64,000 nucleotides of DNA from Artemia franciscana (lineage: Eukaryota; Arthropoda; Branchiopoda; Anostraca; Artemiidae): contig NC_088866.1 in the NCBI RefSeq assembly GCF_032884065.1, positions 50,290,068 to 50,354,067 of the forward strand, given 5' to 3'. The notes beneath the pieces are model-generated. The model searched no databases. It was not told the DNA's origin and worked only from the letters and a program-made list of their open reading frames with translations. Positions 36,223 through 48,614 of this stretch are shown here, in pieces (position 1 is the first letter of the stretch; each line of letters opens with the position of its first letter). A program made the translations under genes and the position numbers.

Positions 36223-38331
36223 CTATATATATAAAAATAAGTTGTCTGTGGATGGATGGATGGATGTGTCAGGTGACGTCACCTGAAAAAACTGGATCAG
36301 GTGACGTCAAAACTGAAAAAACTAAAAAAAGGCAAAAACTACAAAAAAAAACTAAAAACTAATAAAAAAAATAAAAAAGCTAAAAAACTAAAAAAACTAT
36401 AAAGGTAAAAACCAATAAAAAACTAAAAAAAAAACTGAAAAAACTAAAAAAAGGCAAAAACTACAAAAAAAAACTAAAAACTAATAAAAAAAGTAAAAAA
36501 GCTAAAAAACTAAAAAAACTAAAAAAACTAAAAAAAGGTAAAAAACTAAAAAAAATAAAAAATAAAAAAAAACTAAAAAAAAGGAAAAAACTGAAAAATA
36601 AGCTAAAATAAAGGTAAAAACCAATAAAAAACTAAAAAGAAAAAAAGGAAAAAACTAATAAATGACGACACTCAAAGAGAAAGCGACCAGGACAAAAGGA
36701 ATGTTCGATTAGCAATCAACAAAGCACCGGGACACAGGGAGTATAAATGACGACCAGGACATAAGTAAAAAAAAAAAACTATCTATATATATAAAAATAA
36801 GTTGTCAAACTAAAAAAAGGCAAAAACTACAAAAAAAACTAAAAACTAATAAAAAAGCTAAAAAACTAAAAAAAACTAAAAAAAAGGCAAAAACTACAAA
36901 AAAAACTAAAAACTAATAAAAAAAATAAAAAAGCTAAAAAACTAAAAAAACTAAAAAAACTAAAAAAAGGTAAAAAACTAAAAAAACTAAAAACTAAAAA
37001 AAACTAAAAAAAAGGAAAAAACTGAAAAATAAGCTAAAATAAAGGTAAAAACCAATAAAAAACTAAAAAAAAAAACTGAAAAAACTAAAAAAAGGCAAAA
37101 ACTACAAAAAAACTAAAAACTAATAAAAAAAGTAAAAAAGCTAAAAAACTAAAAAAACTAAAAAAACTAAAAAAACTAAAAAAAGGTAAAAAACTAAAAA
37201 AAATAAAAAATAAAAAAAAACTAAAAAAAAAGGAAAAAACTGAAAAATAAGCTAACATAAAGGTAAAAACCAATAAAAACTAAAAAGAAAAAAAGGAAAA
37301 AACTAAAAAAAATTTTCATCTAAAAAACTAAAAAAAACTAAAAAAGGTAAAAACTAAAAGAACTAAAAAAGAAAAAAATAAATGACGACACTCAAAGAGA
37401 AAGCGACCAGGACAAAAGGAATGTTCGATTAGCAATCAACAAAGCACCGGGACATAGGGAGTATAAATGACGACCAGGACATAAGTAAAAAAAAAATTAA
37501 CAAAACTAAAAAGAAGGTAAAAACTACAAAAAAACTAAAAAGAAAAAAAAACTAAAAACTAATAAAAAAACTAAAAAATCTAAAAATCTAAATAAACTAA
37601 AAAAGAAAAAAAAAGGAAAAAAATAAAGGAGAAAAACAAAACTAAAAAACGAATGTATATACAGACCGGTACACCGGGATACAAATGACGACCGGGACAC
37701 AGGGAATATAAATGACGACCGGGACACAGGGACACAACTACAACGGGGACACCGGGGGAAACAGGGGGATATAAATGACGACCGGGACAAAAAAACTAAA
37801 AAGAAAAAAAAACTAAAAACTAATAAAAAAACTAAAAAATCTAAAAATCTAAATAAGCTAAAAAAGAAAAAAAAAGGAAAAAAATAAAGGAGAAAAACAA
37901 AACTAAAAAACGAATGTATATACAGACCGGGACACCGGGATACAAATGACGACCGGGACACAGGGAATATAAATGACGACCGGGACACAGGGACACAACT
38001 ACAACGGGGACACCGGAGGAAACAGGGGGATGTAAATGACGGGACCATTATATGTTGCATGTTCAAGAGTCGGTAAACCTGACAATCTATTTATATGCAA
38101 AGACAATGGGACAGCAAAGAATGTTGTATATTCGCAAGTTTTACGTAGTTAAAACCATATATATATATATCTATCTATATTCACAGGTGGGACATAGGGA
38201 CACAACTACAATGGCGCGTAACTATTATGGCGCGTAACGACTTACGCGCGCGGGGGGGCTTGGGGGGGGGGCGCAAAGCGCCCCCACCAACTAGGTGTTG
38301 GGGTGGCGCGAAGCGCCACCCCAACAGCTAG
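36222..38331 (+). mobile_element. Non-autonomous Helitron cluster with A-rich cargo
   Basis: TCTATATATATAAAAATAAG at about 36222 starts a copy with CAGGTGACGTCACCTG (36270-36285) and A-rich arrays. A second 5' head lies inside at about 36782, followed by another A-rich array (36806-37375). The GACACTCAAAGAGAAAGCGA motif occurs twice (36665, 37386). A roughly 280-bp A-rich plus GGGACAC block is tandemly duplicated (37510-38040). The helicase tail remnant (38041-38155) and the dual-hairpin 3' end close it at CTAG 38328-38331. Confidence 0.75.
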
Positions 38332-38356
38332 TATATATATATATATATACATATAT

Positions 38357-38760
38357 ATAGGTTTTTAACTATGTAAAACTTACGAATATGCAACATTCTT
38401 CGCTGTCCAATTGTCTGTGCATATAAATAGATTGTTTAGTTTACCGACTCTTGAACATGCAACATATAATTGTCCATGGGAAAAACAATCCTTATTCAGA
38501 TCTATACCTCATGATTCTAATGATTGCCCTTGAGCTTTGTTGATGGTGATTGCTAATTGAACATTCTCTGTGTCGAACATTCCCGTCGTCATTTATATTT
38601 ATTTAACCTGGAACATAACGCGTTACCAACTCAGTTACGTTGGCTTGAATACTTTCGTTTTTGAATTGGTATATGATGAAATAGTTAAGACGTCATATGC
38701 GGACAAACATGACGTCACTCGACAGACAGACAGACAGACAGACAATTTATTTTTCTCCTG
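38357..38760 (-). mobile_element. Helitron fragment, inverted
   Basis: On the minus strand: head with (GTCT)n and GTGACGTCATG, a truncated tRNA-like module (38598-38650), and the helicase C-terminal remnant down to CGTAAGTTTTACATAGTTAA at 38357. It faces the preceding plus-strand copy tail to tail across about 25 bp. Confidence 0.75.
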
Positions 38761-38794
38761 TATAGAAAGATTAGCTGTTCGCCACCCCAACGCT

Positions 38795-39297
38795 TTACCA
38801 ACTCAGCTACTTCGGCTTGAATATATTTACCTTTTTTAGTTTTTTTCCTTTTTATTTTATTTTTTTTTAGTTTTCTTTTTCTCCTTTATTTTTCAGATTT
38901 TTTCCTTTTTTAGTTTTTTTTTGCTTTTTCTTTTTTTAATTTTTTTTATTAGTTTTTAGTTTTTTTTCTGTTTAGTTTTTTTTTGTAGTTTTTACCTTTT
39001 TTTAGTTTTTTTTTTTTTTTTAGTTTTTAGTTTTTTACCTTTTTTAGTTTTTTTTTAGTTTTTTTTTGTAGTTTTTACCTTTTTTAGTTTTTTTCTTCTT
39101 TTATATTAATGCTAAAGCCAAGGTTCGAACCTGGAACCTCTCGGACCTAGAACATGGAACATAACGCTTTACCAACTTAGCTACTTCGGCTTGAATATAT
39201 TTGTTCTTGAATTGGTATATGACGAAATTGATGCTGTTTTTTCCTAGTCTGACCTCAGTCGACAGACAGACAAACAACTTATTTTTATATATATAGA
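38795..39297 (-). mobile_element. Helitron 5' portion, inverted, with tRNA-like module
   Basis: The 5' terminus TCTATATATATAAAAATAAG (minus) is at about 39297. A GGTCAGACTAGGAAAAAA stretch, the tRNA-like module (39110-39190), and a (TTTTTTAG)n tract to about 38825 follow. A few bases of a second tRNA-like head lie at 38795-38818. Confidence 0.75.
39110..39190 (-). repeat. tRNA-like module (minus strand)
   Basis: On the minus strand: GCCGAAGTAGCTAAGTTGGT, then GGTTCGAACCTTGGCTTTAG. Complete A and B boxes and acceptor-like ends, as at 18120. Confidence 0.75.
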
Positions 39298-39302
39298 TAG
39301 AA

Positions 39303-39553
39303 GATGTATAAAAGTTGATAGTTCGTTTAAGTTTAAATGTTAAGATAAGCTCTAATTTGAACCTTAGCATTTCATCTCCAATTTTAAGCCATGATTTTTA
39401 GATGATTATTTTTATAAACTTGCTCAAATGTTTTGCTTATACTGGTTCTTAAGATTTTATAGATTTAAATGTGAAGTATGCAAAATAAGCTTAATAATAT
39501 TTAATGGCATCATGCATCCATTTTTAGTTACTATGGGTCGCAAGTACATAATC
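39303..39553 (+). repeat. Family C copy 2, left piece
   Basis: Matches 35197-35425 closely. It is interrupted after CAAGTACATAATC by the D element and resumes at 41235. Confidence 0.85.
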
Positions 39554-40431
39554 AAACAGTTCGTGGTAACGAACTGTAGTAAGGAGCGACCCGGCTCAAT
39601 AGTAACCAAAAGTCTAAAAAATGGAATTTTGGTACCAATAGCTACATCAAAAGAATTGCATTTTAATGCTGATTTTAAATATATAAGTTTTATCAAGTTT
39701 AGTCTTACCCATCAAAAGTTACGAGCCTGAGAAAATTTGCGTTATTTTAGAAAATAGGGGGAAACACCCCCTAAAAATCATATAATCTTAACAAAAATCA
39801 CACCATCAGATTCAGCCTATCAGAAAACTCTACTGTAGAAGTTTCAAGCTCCTATCTACAAAAATGTGGAATTTTATATTTTTTGCAAGAAGGCAGATCA
39901 CGGATGCGTGTTTATTTGTTTGTTTGTTTTTTTCCCCCAGGGGTGATCGTATCGACCCAGTTGTCCTAGAATGTTGCAAGAGGGCTCATTCTAAGGGAAA
40001 TGAAAAGTTCTAGTGCCCTTTTTCAGTGACCAAAAAAAATTGGAGGGCACCTAGGCCCCCTCCCACGCTAATTATTTTCCCAAAGTCAACGGATCAAAAT
40101 TCTGCGATAGCCATTCTTTTCAGCGTAGTCGAAAAACCTTATAACTATTTCTTTGGGGACGACTTAATCCCCCACAGTCACCGTGGGAGGAATTACAAGT
40201 TCAAAACTTTGACCAGTGCTTACATATAGTAATGGTTACTGGGAAAGGTACAGGCGTTTTCAGGAGGATTTTTTGGTTGGAGGCAGGGGTTGAGAAGAGG
40301 GGGATATACTGGGGGAGCTTTCTATCGAGGAATTTGTCATGGGGGAAGAAAATTCCCATGAAGGGAGCGCAGGATTTAATAGCATTACTTAAAAAAAACA
40401 ATGAAAAAGTTTTTTTCAGCTGGAAGTAAGC

Positions 40432-40665
40432 AGCAGCATTAAAACTTAAAACGAACAGAAATTATTACCCATATGAGGGGCTCACCTCCTCCTAATACCT
40501 CGCTCTTTACGCTAAAGTATTTTTTTGTAATTTCAACTATTTATTCTGCGGCTTTTGTGATTCAGGGGTCATTCTTAATGAATTGGGACAAAATTTAAGC
40601 TTTAGTGTAAAGAGCGAGGTATTGACGAGGGGGCGAACCCCCTCATATATGTAATAAAAACATAA
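40432..40665. repeat. Family D hairpin, type 1 (loop with GATTCAGGGGTCATTC)
   Basis: Arms CCTCGCTCTTTACGCTAAAG and TTTAGTGTAAAGAGCGAGG flank a loop with GGGACAAAATTTAAGC. Outer arms read ACGAACAGAAATTATTACCC and CATATATGTAATAAAAACAT. Confidence 0.8.
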
Positions 40666-40964
40666 GAATACAAAAGTTCTTTACATAAGCTAATTCAGAA
40701 GTTACGTATAAAAAGATTCGTAAAAAATTAAAAGTTCTAGTTGCCTTTTTAATTAACCGAAAATCGGAGGGCAACGAGGCTTCCTCCCCCGCTCTTTTTT
40801 CTCAAAATCATTCGATCAAAATTACGAGAAAGCCATTTAGCCAAAAAAAAATATATACAAATTTCGTTTTATTTATTCCTCTGCGGAGGGCCAAAATGAA
40901 AAAAATGCATTGATTCAAAAACGTTCAGAAATTAAATAAAAAAAACAAGTTTTTTAAATGAAAG

Positions 40965-41220
40965 TAAGGAGTGATATTAAAAATTAAAACGAACAGAAAT
41001 TACTCCGTATATGAAAGGGGCTTTTCCTTCTCAACGCCCCGCTGTTTACGCTAAAGCTTTTTTTACTGTTTTAAAATGTAGAGTTAAGAGAAAGAGTCAA
41101 ACTTTAGCGTAAAGAGCAGGGCGTTGAGAAGGAAAAGCCCCTTTCATATACGGAGTAATTTCTGTTCGTTTTAATTTTTAATGTCGCTCCTTAGTTTGAT
41201 TTAAAAAACTTGTTTTTATT
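40965..41220. repeat. Family D hairpin, type 2 (long arms)
   Basis: Arms of about 105 bp: outer AAGGAGTGATATTAAAAATT..., core CCCGCTGTTTACGCTAAAGC, against AAACTTTAGCGTAAAGAGCA... ending TTAATGTCGCTCCTTAGTTT. The loop is about 40 bp. Confidence 0.85.
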
Positions 41221-41234
41221 TTATTTAATATAGT

Positions 41235-42175
41235 ACAAGTACATAGTCACAACTATGGGACTGGCTCTTCTCATGCTAGTATGATTTCATAACATCATAT
41301 ATAGATTCTTAAAAAAAAATAATAATAATGAGGATCAAAACCTCCTAGTCAGGACTTTAGACCATTAATCGGCTATCTTGGAATTTCTGCCCGACTCCCT
41401 TCTCTTTGGTTCTCTCTAAAGCTGGCCAATGCCAAAAATTCTGATTTTGCGGAAAGATGCATTTTACTTTTATCCAGACACTGTTAGCTCTTGAATTTCA
41501 GTTTTCAATCAAGTGAGCCTTCTCTAAGGTGGCATGTGCACCCCTCTGTATGCAAAGTTGCCAGAAGAAAAAAGGGTTGTTTTTGAGTGTTATAGTGTTC
41601 CAAGCAACAATTTTCATATTCTTGAAGTTGCTGAAATTATTTTTGCCACAGGAAAAGCAATGGTCCCATAACCAGTCGAGGAAAGGGAATAACCAATCTT
41701 TTCCAGTCTACAAGAAATGCTTAAGTTTTGCAACTTAAGCATTAAATGTTAAGATAATATTGCACCGTACGGTGCAATTCTTAAGCTTTGCACCGTACAA
41801 CAAGAACTTGCTGGGAACTTAAGGTGAATGGAGGCTTTTGTGCAATCCTGGGCTCATTGCGGTTGCGACATTGTTTTCAGCATTTTGCGGTGCTCTTTTT
41901 TCAACGAGAGTCAAAATCCTGCACTAACAATGCCAAGCCTATTACCTCCGACTCATTGTATACTCATGCCTACAAATATTATACTACTACGGGGAGCCAA
42001 CCCATAGTAGATAAATTAGTTAGGAAGAGGTTGAAAAGAGGTTTCAGCCTTGAAAAGTCCACCAAGATAGACAAAACCCATGAGAATTATCCGTTAATCA
42101 GAATCAAGCGCTAATGGTGTATAGTTTACTAGGCTATACTTTCATCGAGGGGTTCCACTCCTCAAGATCCTCCGA
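41235..42175 (+). repeat. Family C copy 2, right piece
   Basis: Co-linear with 35425-36094. It has about 200 bp not present in copy 1 (about 41900-42110), ending a 108-codon open frame (41788-42114) with KSTKIDKTHENYPL-like content. That stretch could be captured exonic sequence or simply DNA lost from copy 1. Confidence 0.8.
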
Positions 42176-42704
42176 AAGTGTATTAGCCAACCTCTTGCCT
42201 GAAACGAAGCTTGGTATTCTTTACACCCTTTCACCACTTTGAGGTGCACTGACGGATTTCTATGCTTGACGGACGATCAAGTGCAGAATCTTTCAGGGTT
42301 AGCTTGCCCCCTGCTCTCATCTATAGTCAGCAATAGGTTTCTAGAGGGGAAAACAAAACCTCCCAACGAAACCTCTATCAAATAATTTAATTTTTTTTAA
42401 TTAAACGCGCAATAATCGTCTAAATCCTCTAGATATTTGTTCTAAAACCTTTCATAACGACATTTTCTGGTCTTAAAAACGATCTGGATTGTTCGCGATT
42501 TTAAGGTAAATTTTTCTTTTTCAGAATATTCGCATAAAACCTATGGTGATGGCATAATATCATGTGGGATTCCCATGAAAAACGGGGTTCATTCTTTACA
42601 GCAATCAATAGTTTTGCTATTTCAAATTCAAAACATTTCAACAAGTTTATCAGAAAATGAATACAACAGGGAGAATCACAATCATACGAGCTTGCAGTGT
42701 ATCA

Positions 42705-43260
42705 AACAGTTCGTGCTAACGAACTGTAATAAGGAGCGGCCCGGCTCAATAGAAATCAAAACTCTAAAAAATGAAATTTTGATATCAATAGCTACGTCAA
42801 AAGAATTACGTTTTAATGTTGATTTCAAATATAAAATATTTGTCAAGTTTAGTCTTACCTATCAAAAGTTACGTGCCTGAGAAAATTTGCCTTATTTTAG
42901 AAAATAGGGGGAAACATCCCCTAAAAGTCGTAGAAGCTTAACGAAAATCACACCAGATCCAGCGTATCAGAGAACTATACAGTAGAAGTTTCAAGTTCCT
43001 ATCTACAAAATGTGGAATTTTGTATTTTTGCCAGAAGGCAGATCACGGATACGTGTTTATTTGTTTTCGTTTTTTCCCCCCGGGTTGATCGTATCGACCC
43101 TTTGGTCCTAGAATGTTTTCAGAGGGCTTATTCTGACGGAAATGAAAAGTTCTAGTGCCCTTTTTAAATGACCGAAAAATCGGAGGGTACCGAGGCCCCC
43201 TCCCATGCTAATTATTTTACCAAAGTCACCGGATCATAATTCTGAAATACCCATTTTATT
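42705..43260 (+). mobile_element. Family D element, 5' part
   Basis: Starts AAACAGTTCGTGCTAACGAA and follows the 39554 copy to about CACCGGATCATAATTCTGAA, then breaks into other D pieces. Confidence 0.8.
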
Positions 43261-45283
43261 CAGAACTTGTTTTTTTATTTAATTTCTGGGCGTTTTTGAA
43301 TTAATGCATGCTTTGGCTCTCCGCATATGAATAATTAAAACGAAATTTGGATATTAATTTTTCTGGCTAAATGGCTTCCTCATAGTTTCCATCGAATGAG
43401 TTTGATTACTTAAAAAGGCAACTAGAACTTTTAATTTTTTTCTAACGTTTTTACTAATAAAAGATATACGTAACTTACAAATTAGTTCCCGTAACGAACT
43501 TCTGTATTCTCATGTTTTTATTACGTATATGAGGGGTTCACCCCCCCCCCGTCAGCACCTCGCTCTTTACACTAAAGCTTAAATTTTGTCCCAATTTCTT
43601 AATAATGACCCTTGAATCACAAAAACTGTAGAATAAATAGTTGCAATTACTAAAAATACTTTAGCGTAATGAGCGAGGTATTAGGAGGAGGTGAAAACCT
43701 TATATGCGTAATAATTTTTGTTTGTTTTAATTTTTAATGCTGCTCCTTACTTTCAGTTGAAAAAACATTTTCATTTTTAATTCTTCATTCTTTTTGTTTT
43801 TGATAATCCTAGAAAATTCTGCACTCCCTTCGTAGAAATTTTCTTCCGCCATGACCAAATCCTCCATGAAAAGCTCCCCCTGCAATTCTTCCTCTTCTCA
43901 ACCCCTCCCCCTAGCCGAAAAGTTCCCTGAAAACGTCTGTATACTTCCAAATAACCATTACCATGTAAGCACTGGTCAAAGTTTGTAACTTGTAGCACCT
44001 CCCACGGGGACTGTGGTTGAGTAAGTGTCCCCAAAGACAACTTTAGTGTAAAGGCCGTGGCGTTGAGGAGGGAGCAGGCCCTTTCATATACGAAGTAATT
44101 TCTGTTCGTTTTAAGTTTTAATGTCGCTCCTTACTTTCAGTAAAAAAAAACGTTTTTTTTGTTTTAATCAAGTACCAGGGATCGAGTGAAGCTGGGTTTC
44201 CTGCGACCACTTACCGAGAGAATAAAAATTTTATAGAAGTTATAATTTTGTGGAAGATGAATACAAATGAAGAGTTGGATTCAAGTCAGATTAAATAAGA
44301 AAAAACTAGTTTTTTTAAATGAAACTAAGGAGCAACATTAAAAATTAAAACAAACAGAAATTACTCTGTATCCAAAAGGGGCTTTTCCTCCTCAACGCCC
44401 CGCTCTATACGCTAAAGTTTGACTCTTTCTCTTAGCTCTAATTTTAAAACAGTAAGAAACTTTAGCGTAAAGACTGGGGCGTTGAGGAGGAAATTCCCCT
44501 TTGATATACGGAGTAATTTCTGTTCGTTTTAAGTTTTAATGTTGCTCCTTACTTTCATTTAAAAAAAACTTTATTTTATTTAATTTCTGGGCGTTTGTGA
44601 ATTAATGCATGTTTTGATCTTGGCTCTCCGCAAATAAATAATTAAAACGGAATTTGCATATTCATTAATTGCAATTAATCGGAAGATTTTTAGAAAAAGG
44701 AGTGAGGGAGGAGGCCTAGTTGCCCTAAATGTTTTTGATTACTTAAAAAACAACTAGAACTTCTAATTTTTTTTACAAACGTTTTCATTGGTAAAAATTA
44801 TGCGTAACTTACGAATTAATTAACGCAGCAAACTTCTATATTTGTATGTTTTTATTGCGTATATGAGGGGGTTCAACCCTCGTCGACACCTCGCTCTTTA
44901 CACTAAAGCTTATATTTTGTCCCAATTCCTTAAGAATGACCTCTGGATCACAAAGGCCGTAGATAGTTGAAATTAATAAAAATACGCTAGCGTAAAGAGT
45001 GAGATATAGCGAGGGATAAACTCCTCATATGCATAATAATTTTTGTTCGTTTTAAGTTTTAATGCTGCTCCTTACTTTCAGTACAAAAAACTTTCCATAT
45101 TTATTTTTTCATTGCTTTTTCAAATAATGCTTGAAAATCCTGCGCCCCCTTCATTGAAATGCTCTTCCCCCATGAGAAGTTTCTCCAGGGAAATATCCTC
45201 CCGCATATCCACCTCCCCCAATTCTCCCCCCTAAAACAAAAAATTCCCCTGAAAACGTCTGTACACTTCCCAGTAACCATTAC
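43261..45283. mobile_element. Nested, mostly reversed family D pieces
   Basis: Contains hairpins at 43500-43765 (type 1, reversed), 44035-44150 (half type 2), 44310-44580 (type 2) and 44840-45085 (type 1, reversed). Reversed middle blocks lie at 43780-44030 and 45110-45283 (GAAAACGTCTGTA-ACTTCC, CCATTAC). Order and orientation changes indicate several insertions or rearrangements. No coding content. Confidence 0.7.
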
Positions 45284-47765
45284 TATATAATAATAATAAT
45301 AATTTATTTCTTACCCACAACAACACTATAAAAGTATTAAAATGTGGAGTACAAACAATTAAATACACCCAAAAAAGCAAAACATACAAAAAATGAAAAG
45401 TAATGACAATAGAAATTTTTTACGTTAATAAAAAAAATTAAATAATACACACAAAAAATTAAATTCAAAAAGCACAAAGAGAAAAACAAACACACACACA
45501 AAGTCAACGAAAAAAACGGATAAGACGGTGGTGAGGGGATAGGCGCGCAGAAGCTGTACTGGAGAGTTGTCTGTGAAGAATCTCCAACTTTAAAGTTATA
45601 TCAGGAACTGAAAATTTTTTAACAAGAGTCCGGTTTTTTGTCCAAGGTGGAAGATACAGAAGAAATTTGCAAAATTTGAAATAATTTATCCGAATTCTTT
45701 TTAAATTACCATTATTAAGAAGGGGGAAAAGACCTGAAGCATAAAGGACAGAATGATCACAGAAAGTACAATAAAGTTTAGCCAGCGCACGTCTATTATA
45801 CTTCCCTCTATTTGCAACAATTTTTGCATAGCCAATCTGAATTTTTTTACTTATATCACAAACAGTACGCTAACGTAAGCTCGAAAGATTGTTAGTAATA
45901 GAGATACCAAGCCAACGAATACAATCAACAAGATGGATAGTGAAGTTATTACAGTGAAGGGGAGTAGCAGTAGTACAGTTATAGAAAAGAAACTCACATT
46001 TATCTATATTAATTGAAAGGCCAATATCAGAGAAAGCATCAGAAACTATAGCGACCGTTTAGGAAAGACCCTTTTTGGAACGGCTAATCAGAAGCAAGTC
46101 GTCAGCATACGCAAGATAAGAAACATCCGCAAGACCAGAAAGGGATGTACCTGAAATCTTAGCCAGCACACTAGAAATACAAATCTTAAAAAGCGTAGGG
46201 GACAGAACACCACCCTGCCTAACTCCTCTTCGCATTCTTATAATAGTGTCTGATGCATATCTTAATTGAAGAAACGAATTTGAATACCAAAACCTAAGAT
46301 GCATTATAACGGAGAGATTGACCCCAGAATTATACAAGGAAAAAATGAGCTGACTATGGACCACACTATCAAACGCTTTCGAAAGATCCAAAGCACAAAT
46401 ATAAAGACCATTTCCCTTGGAAGAATTATCAGCCAATAGAGAAGACAAAATCTTATGTGCATGCTGACAACCCACCCCACTTCGAAAACCAAATTGGTTG
46501 TCAATCTTAATAATAATACTAGTCAAAAATGGTAGAAGGATTTACTCAAAAACCTTACTAATATTACAAGATATAGTAATAGGTCGATAGCAAGAACAAT
46601 CAGTCGGTGACTTTTCCCTTTTTAAAATTGACGAAACAGTTCCACATAGAAAACTCTCAGGTACGTATGAAGTACATAGACACATTTGAAAAAGAAGCTA
46701 AAAGTGAGATATAAGGGGGGTGCATTCAATCGGCGTATGCATCTTAGAAATGCCATCCTTATCTATTGAATCAGATTTTAAACTTTGAACAGCATTAATT
46801 ACGGAAGAAAAAGTTATGGGCACTATATGGCGTTGCGAAAACGTTGTACTAAAGAGGAGGGTAAGAAGGCGAGTATATGCAGAATGCACTGAATAATTAA
46901 TCACTGAAAAAATCGAAAAATAATGTTTATACCAAGCTGAAGGTGGAAGGCAATTACTTGTCATAGTTTCATCATTTATCTTGTCAGAATTGATCACTTT
47001 TCGCCAATCCTCCCTACTTACAGGGAAATCCATACCGCGGTAACGTGCCGACCTCAGATAACGTTTATAATTGGTTTTAGTCTTACGTTTGATACCAGCG
47101 ACACACCCAGAACTTGGCCGACCACATTCATTCCATATCTGGAGCCATAATTTTGCTTTATTTTTTATCGACTTTAAACAAGGGCCCATTGACCAGATAA
47201 GTTTTTGTGTTCTTTTACGAATACGTTGTCGAGGTACGGCAGCTTCTTCTGCCCTTTTCATACACATCACAAGTTGGCTATAATAACAGTCAATATCGGC
47301 TTTACCATTCGTAGGTACCTGGCGCTGAAGAAGATGATATGGAACACGTATGGTAGAAAGAAGGGTTGTCAAGGTAGAGATGTAGTGCGGTATATTGGCT
47401 TTGCTCCAATTACTTTTTTCAAACCACTTCGATTTTTCTAGCGAGCAATTGGTTTCCGATAGATCAATATCCATTGTAAATGTTGCTGAAATTGGCATGT
47501 GGTCAGTATCTTGCTCGTTAACATGGACAGAAGCAGAAGAAGAGATAATACCAGGCGAGCAAATAATATGGTCAATATCACTTGTGCTTCCAGAATGATG
47601 AACATATGAAAAATTGTGGGATTTGGGCACAACGTGGTACGAAGTAAGACACTCAAAAAGCAATTCACTTCTCACAGAAGATCGATTAATGTCAGTATTT
47701 AGGTCCACAATTATTATATACTGTAGAGAGTTTAACAGTACCTGATTCACAAGATTCTTAAGCAG
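45284..47765 (-). pseudogene. APE-type non-LTR retrotransposon (LINE), 5' truncated, broken
   Basis: One minus-strand frame, with scattered stops, runs from the C-terminal half of an apurinic-type endonuclease through reverse transcriptase to a C-terminal region. Endonuclease landmarks at about 47450-47720: IIIVDLNTDI, STSDIDHIICSP, DTDHMPI. RT landmarks at 46059-46526: NQFGFRSGVGCQHAH, LDLSKAFDSVVH, MRRGVRQGGVLSPTLF, SYLAYADDLLL with the YADD catalytic pair. In-frame stops at 46698-46700, at about 46540 and at 46059-46061 disable it. The 3' end is a (TTA)n tail at about 45284-45300, inserted in a D piece. The 5' end is lost in a CA/GT microsatellite. A jockey/CR1-like clade is likely. Confidence 0.9.
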
Positions 47766-47773
47766 ACCACACA

Positions 47774-47804
<31 letters not shown>

Positions 47805-47810
47805 GAGGTT

Positions 47811-47860
<50 letters not shown>

Positions 47861-47885
47861 GTGTGTTTGTGTGTGTGTGTGTGCA
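47766..47885. repeat. (CA)n then (GT)n microsatellite
   Basis: ACACAC repeats, a GAGGTTTAGTTT spacer, then GTGTGT repeats. The two halves are inverted and can fold together. It marks the broken 5' edge of the LINE. Confidence 0.95.
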
Positions 47886-48361
47886 ACACATGCATACACC
47901 AACAGCCACACATGCACACAAACAGCCACAAAAATACACAGAGCCCCATACACGCTATTAGACACGTTTATTCGGTTTCCCCTTCTTAGGGTGGGGGATC
48001 TGCCCTTACAAAAATAATGGGGTACCAAAAATATACACCCCACTAAACATAATTAAATATAAACGGAAATCAACCAGTCTTGATGCCACTTATAAATTTT
48101 CTTGAATTGCCAATGTAGTAAATTCTGTTAATCAGCACCAATATTGACTGGCTCCACTGCTACACAGGCACGAGGAAAAAGGTACTAGAGAAAAGGGACA
48201 CTGGGACACTGAAAAACAGCTACTCTGGGTAATAAGTGAAAACAGCTACAAAAGGGACTAGATGCATCCACACAAGGGATCAGGTACATTTACAAAATTG
48301 ATCAGGTACAGCTACCAACTACATTGTTTGCTTTTCCGTAGTTAAATTAGAGTTAAATGTT
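47886..48361. other. No gene recognised
   Basis: Degenerate CACA-containing text, then unrecognised sequence. Possible 5' debris of the LINE, unproved. Confidence 0.35.
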
Positions 48362-48550
48362 TTAAGGGACTTGAGAATGAAACCTGGAAAAGATGCCTTT
48401 GTTCCACATCACCCTAGAGGTCAAGGCTAGTGGCGAGTCTTTTTTAAAGAGGTTCCCCCAGTATGCCTCATCCTCTGTGTCATGTAATTCAATAATTGAA
48501 TTTTTTATTTTTTTTCTGTTTTTTTTTTCAGAATTGAAAGAGAAAAGAAC
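48362..48550 (-). CDS. Possible extra exon 3' of the SET gene
   Basis: On the minus strand a pyrimidine-rich acceptor (CTTTCAATTCTTTTTTATTT then CAG) precedes an open frame. It reads a Lys-rich start, IIELHDTEDEAYWGNLF, then a stop at 48362. It looks coding but has no proven link to the SET gene, whose frame stops at 48615. Confidence 0.25.
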   Translation of the reverse strand, partial: VLFSFNSEKKNRKKIKNSIIELHDTEDEAYWGNLFKKDSPLALTSRVMWNKGIFSRFHSQVP

Positions 48551-48614
48551 TGAAATAAAAAAGAATTGAAAGAGAAAAGAATTGACAGAGAATACCATTA
48601 TAGTTTAGCGACTT

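Larger units (their letters stand above)
39554..41234 (+). mobile_element. Family D element, full-length copy with target-site duplication (~1.68 kb)
   Basis: Begins AAACAGTTCGTGGTAACGAA, whose CAGTTCGT/ACGAACTG arms form a small terminal hairpin. It ends in a TTTTATTTTATTTAAT tail. CAAGTACATA-TC lies on both sides (39541-39553 and 41236-41248), and family C text continues across, so this is a defined insertion. Inside are an AT-rich 5' part, a conserved CAGATCACGGATGCGTGTTT block, TTGGAGGGCACCTAGGCCCC, and two long hairpins (40432-40665 and 40965-41220). No ORF of transposase or RT type was found, so it is non-autonomous. The class is unresolved. Confidence 0.8.

Noticed and set aside
39554..41234. 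Family D as a cut-and-paste DNA transposon with TIRs
   Set aside because: The long inverted arms are internal hairpins; the true ends differ from each other and the target duplication is about 13 bp.
47766..48043. Thr-His and Cys-Val repeat ORFs
   Set aside because: Translation of (CA)n/(GT)n microsatellites.
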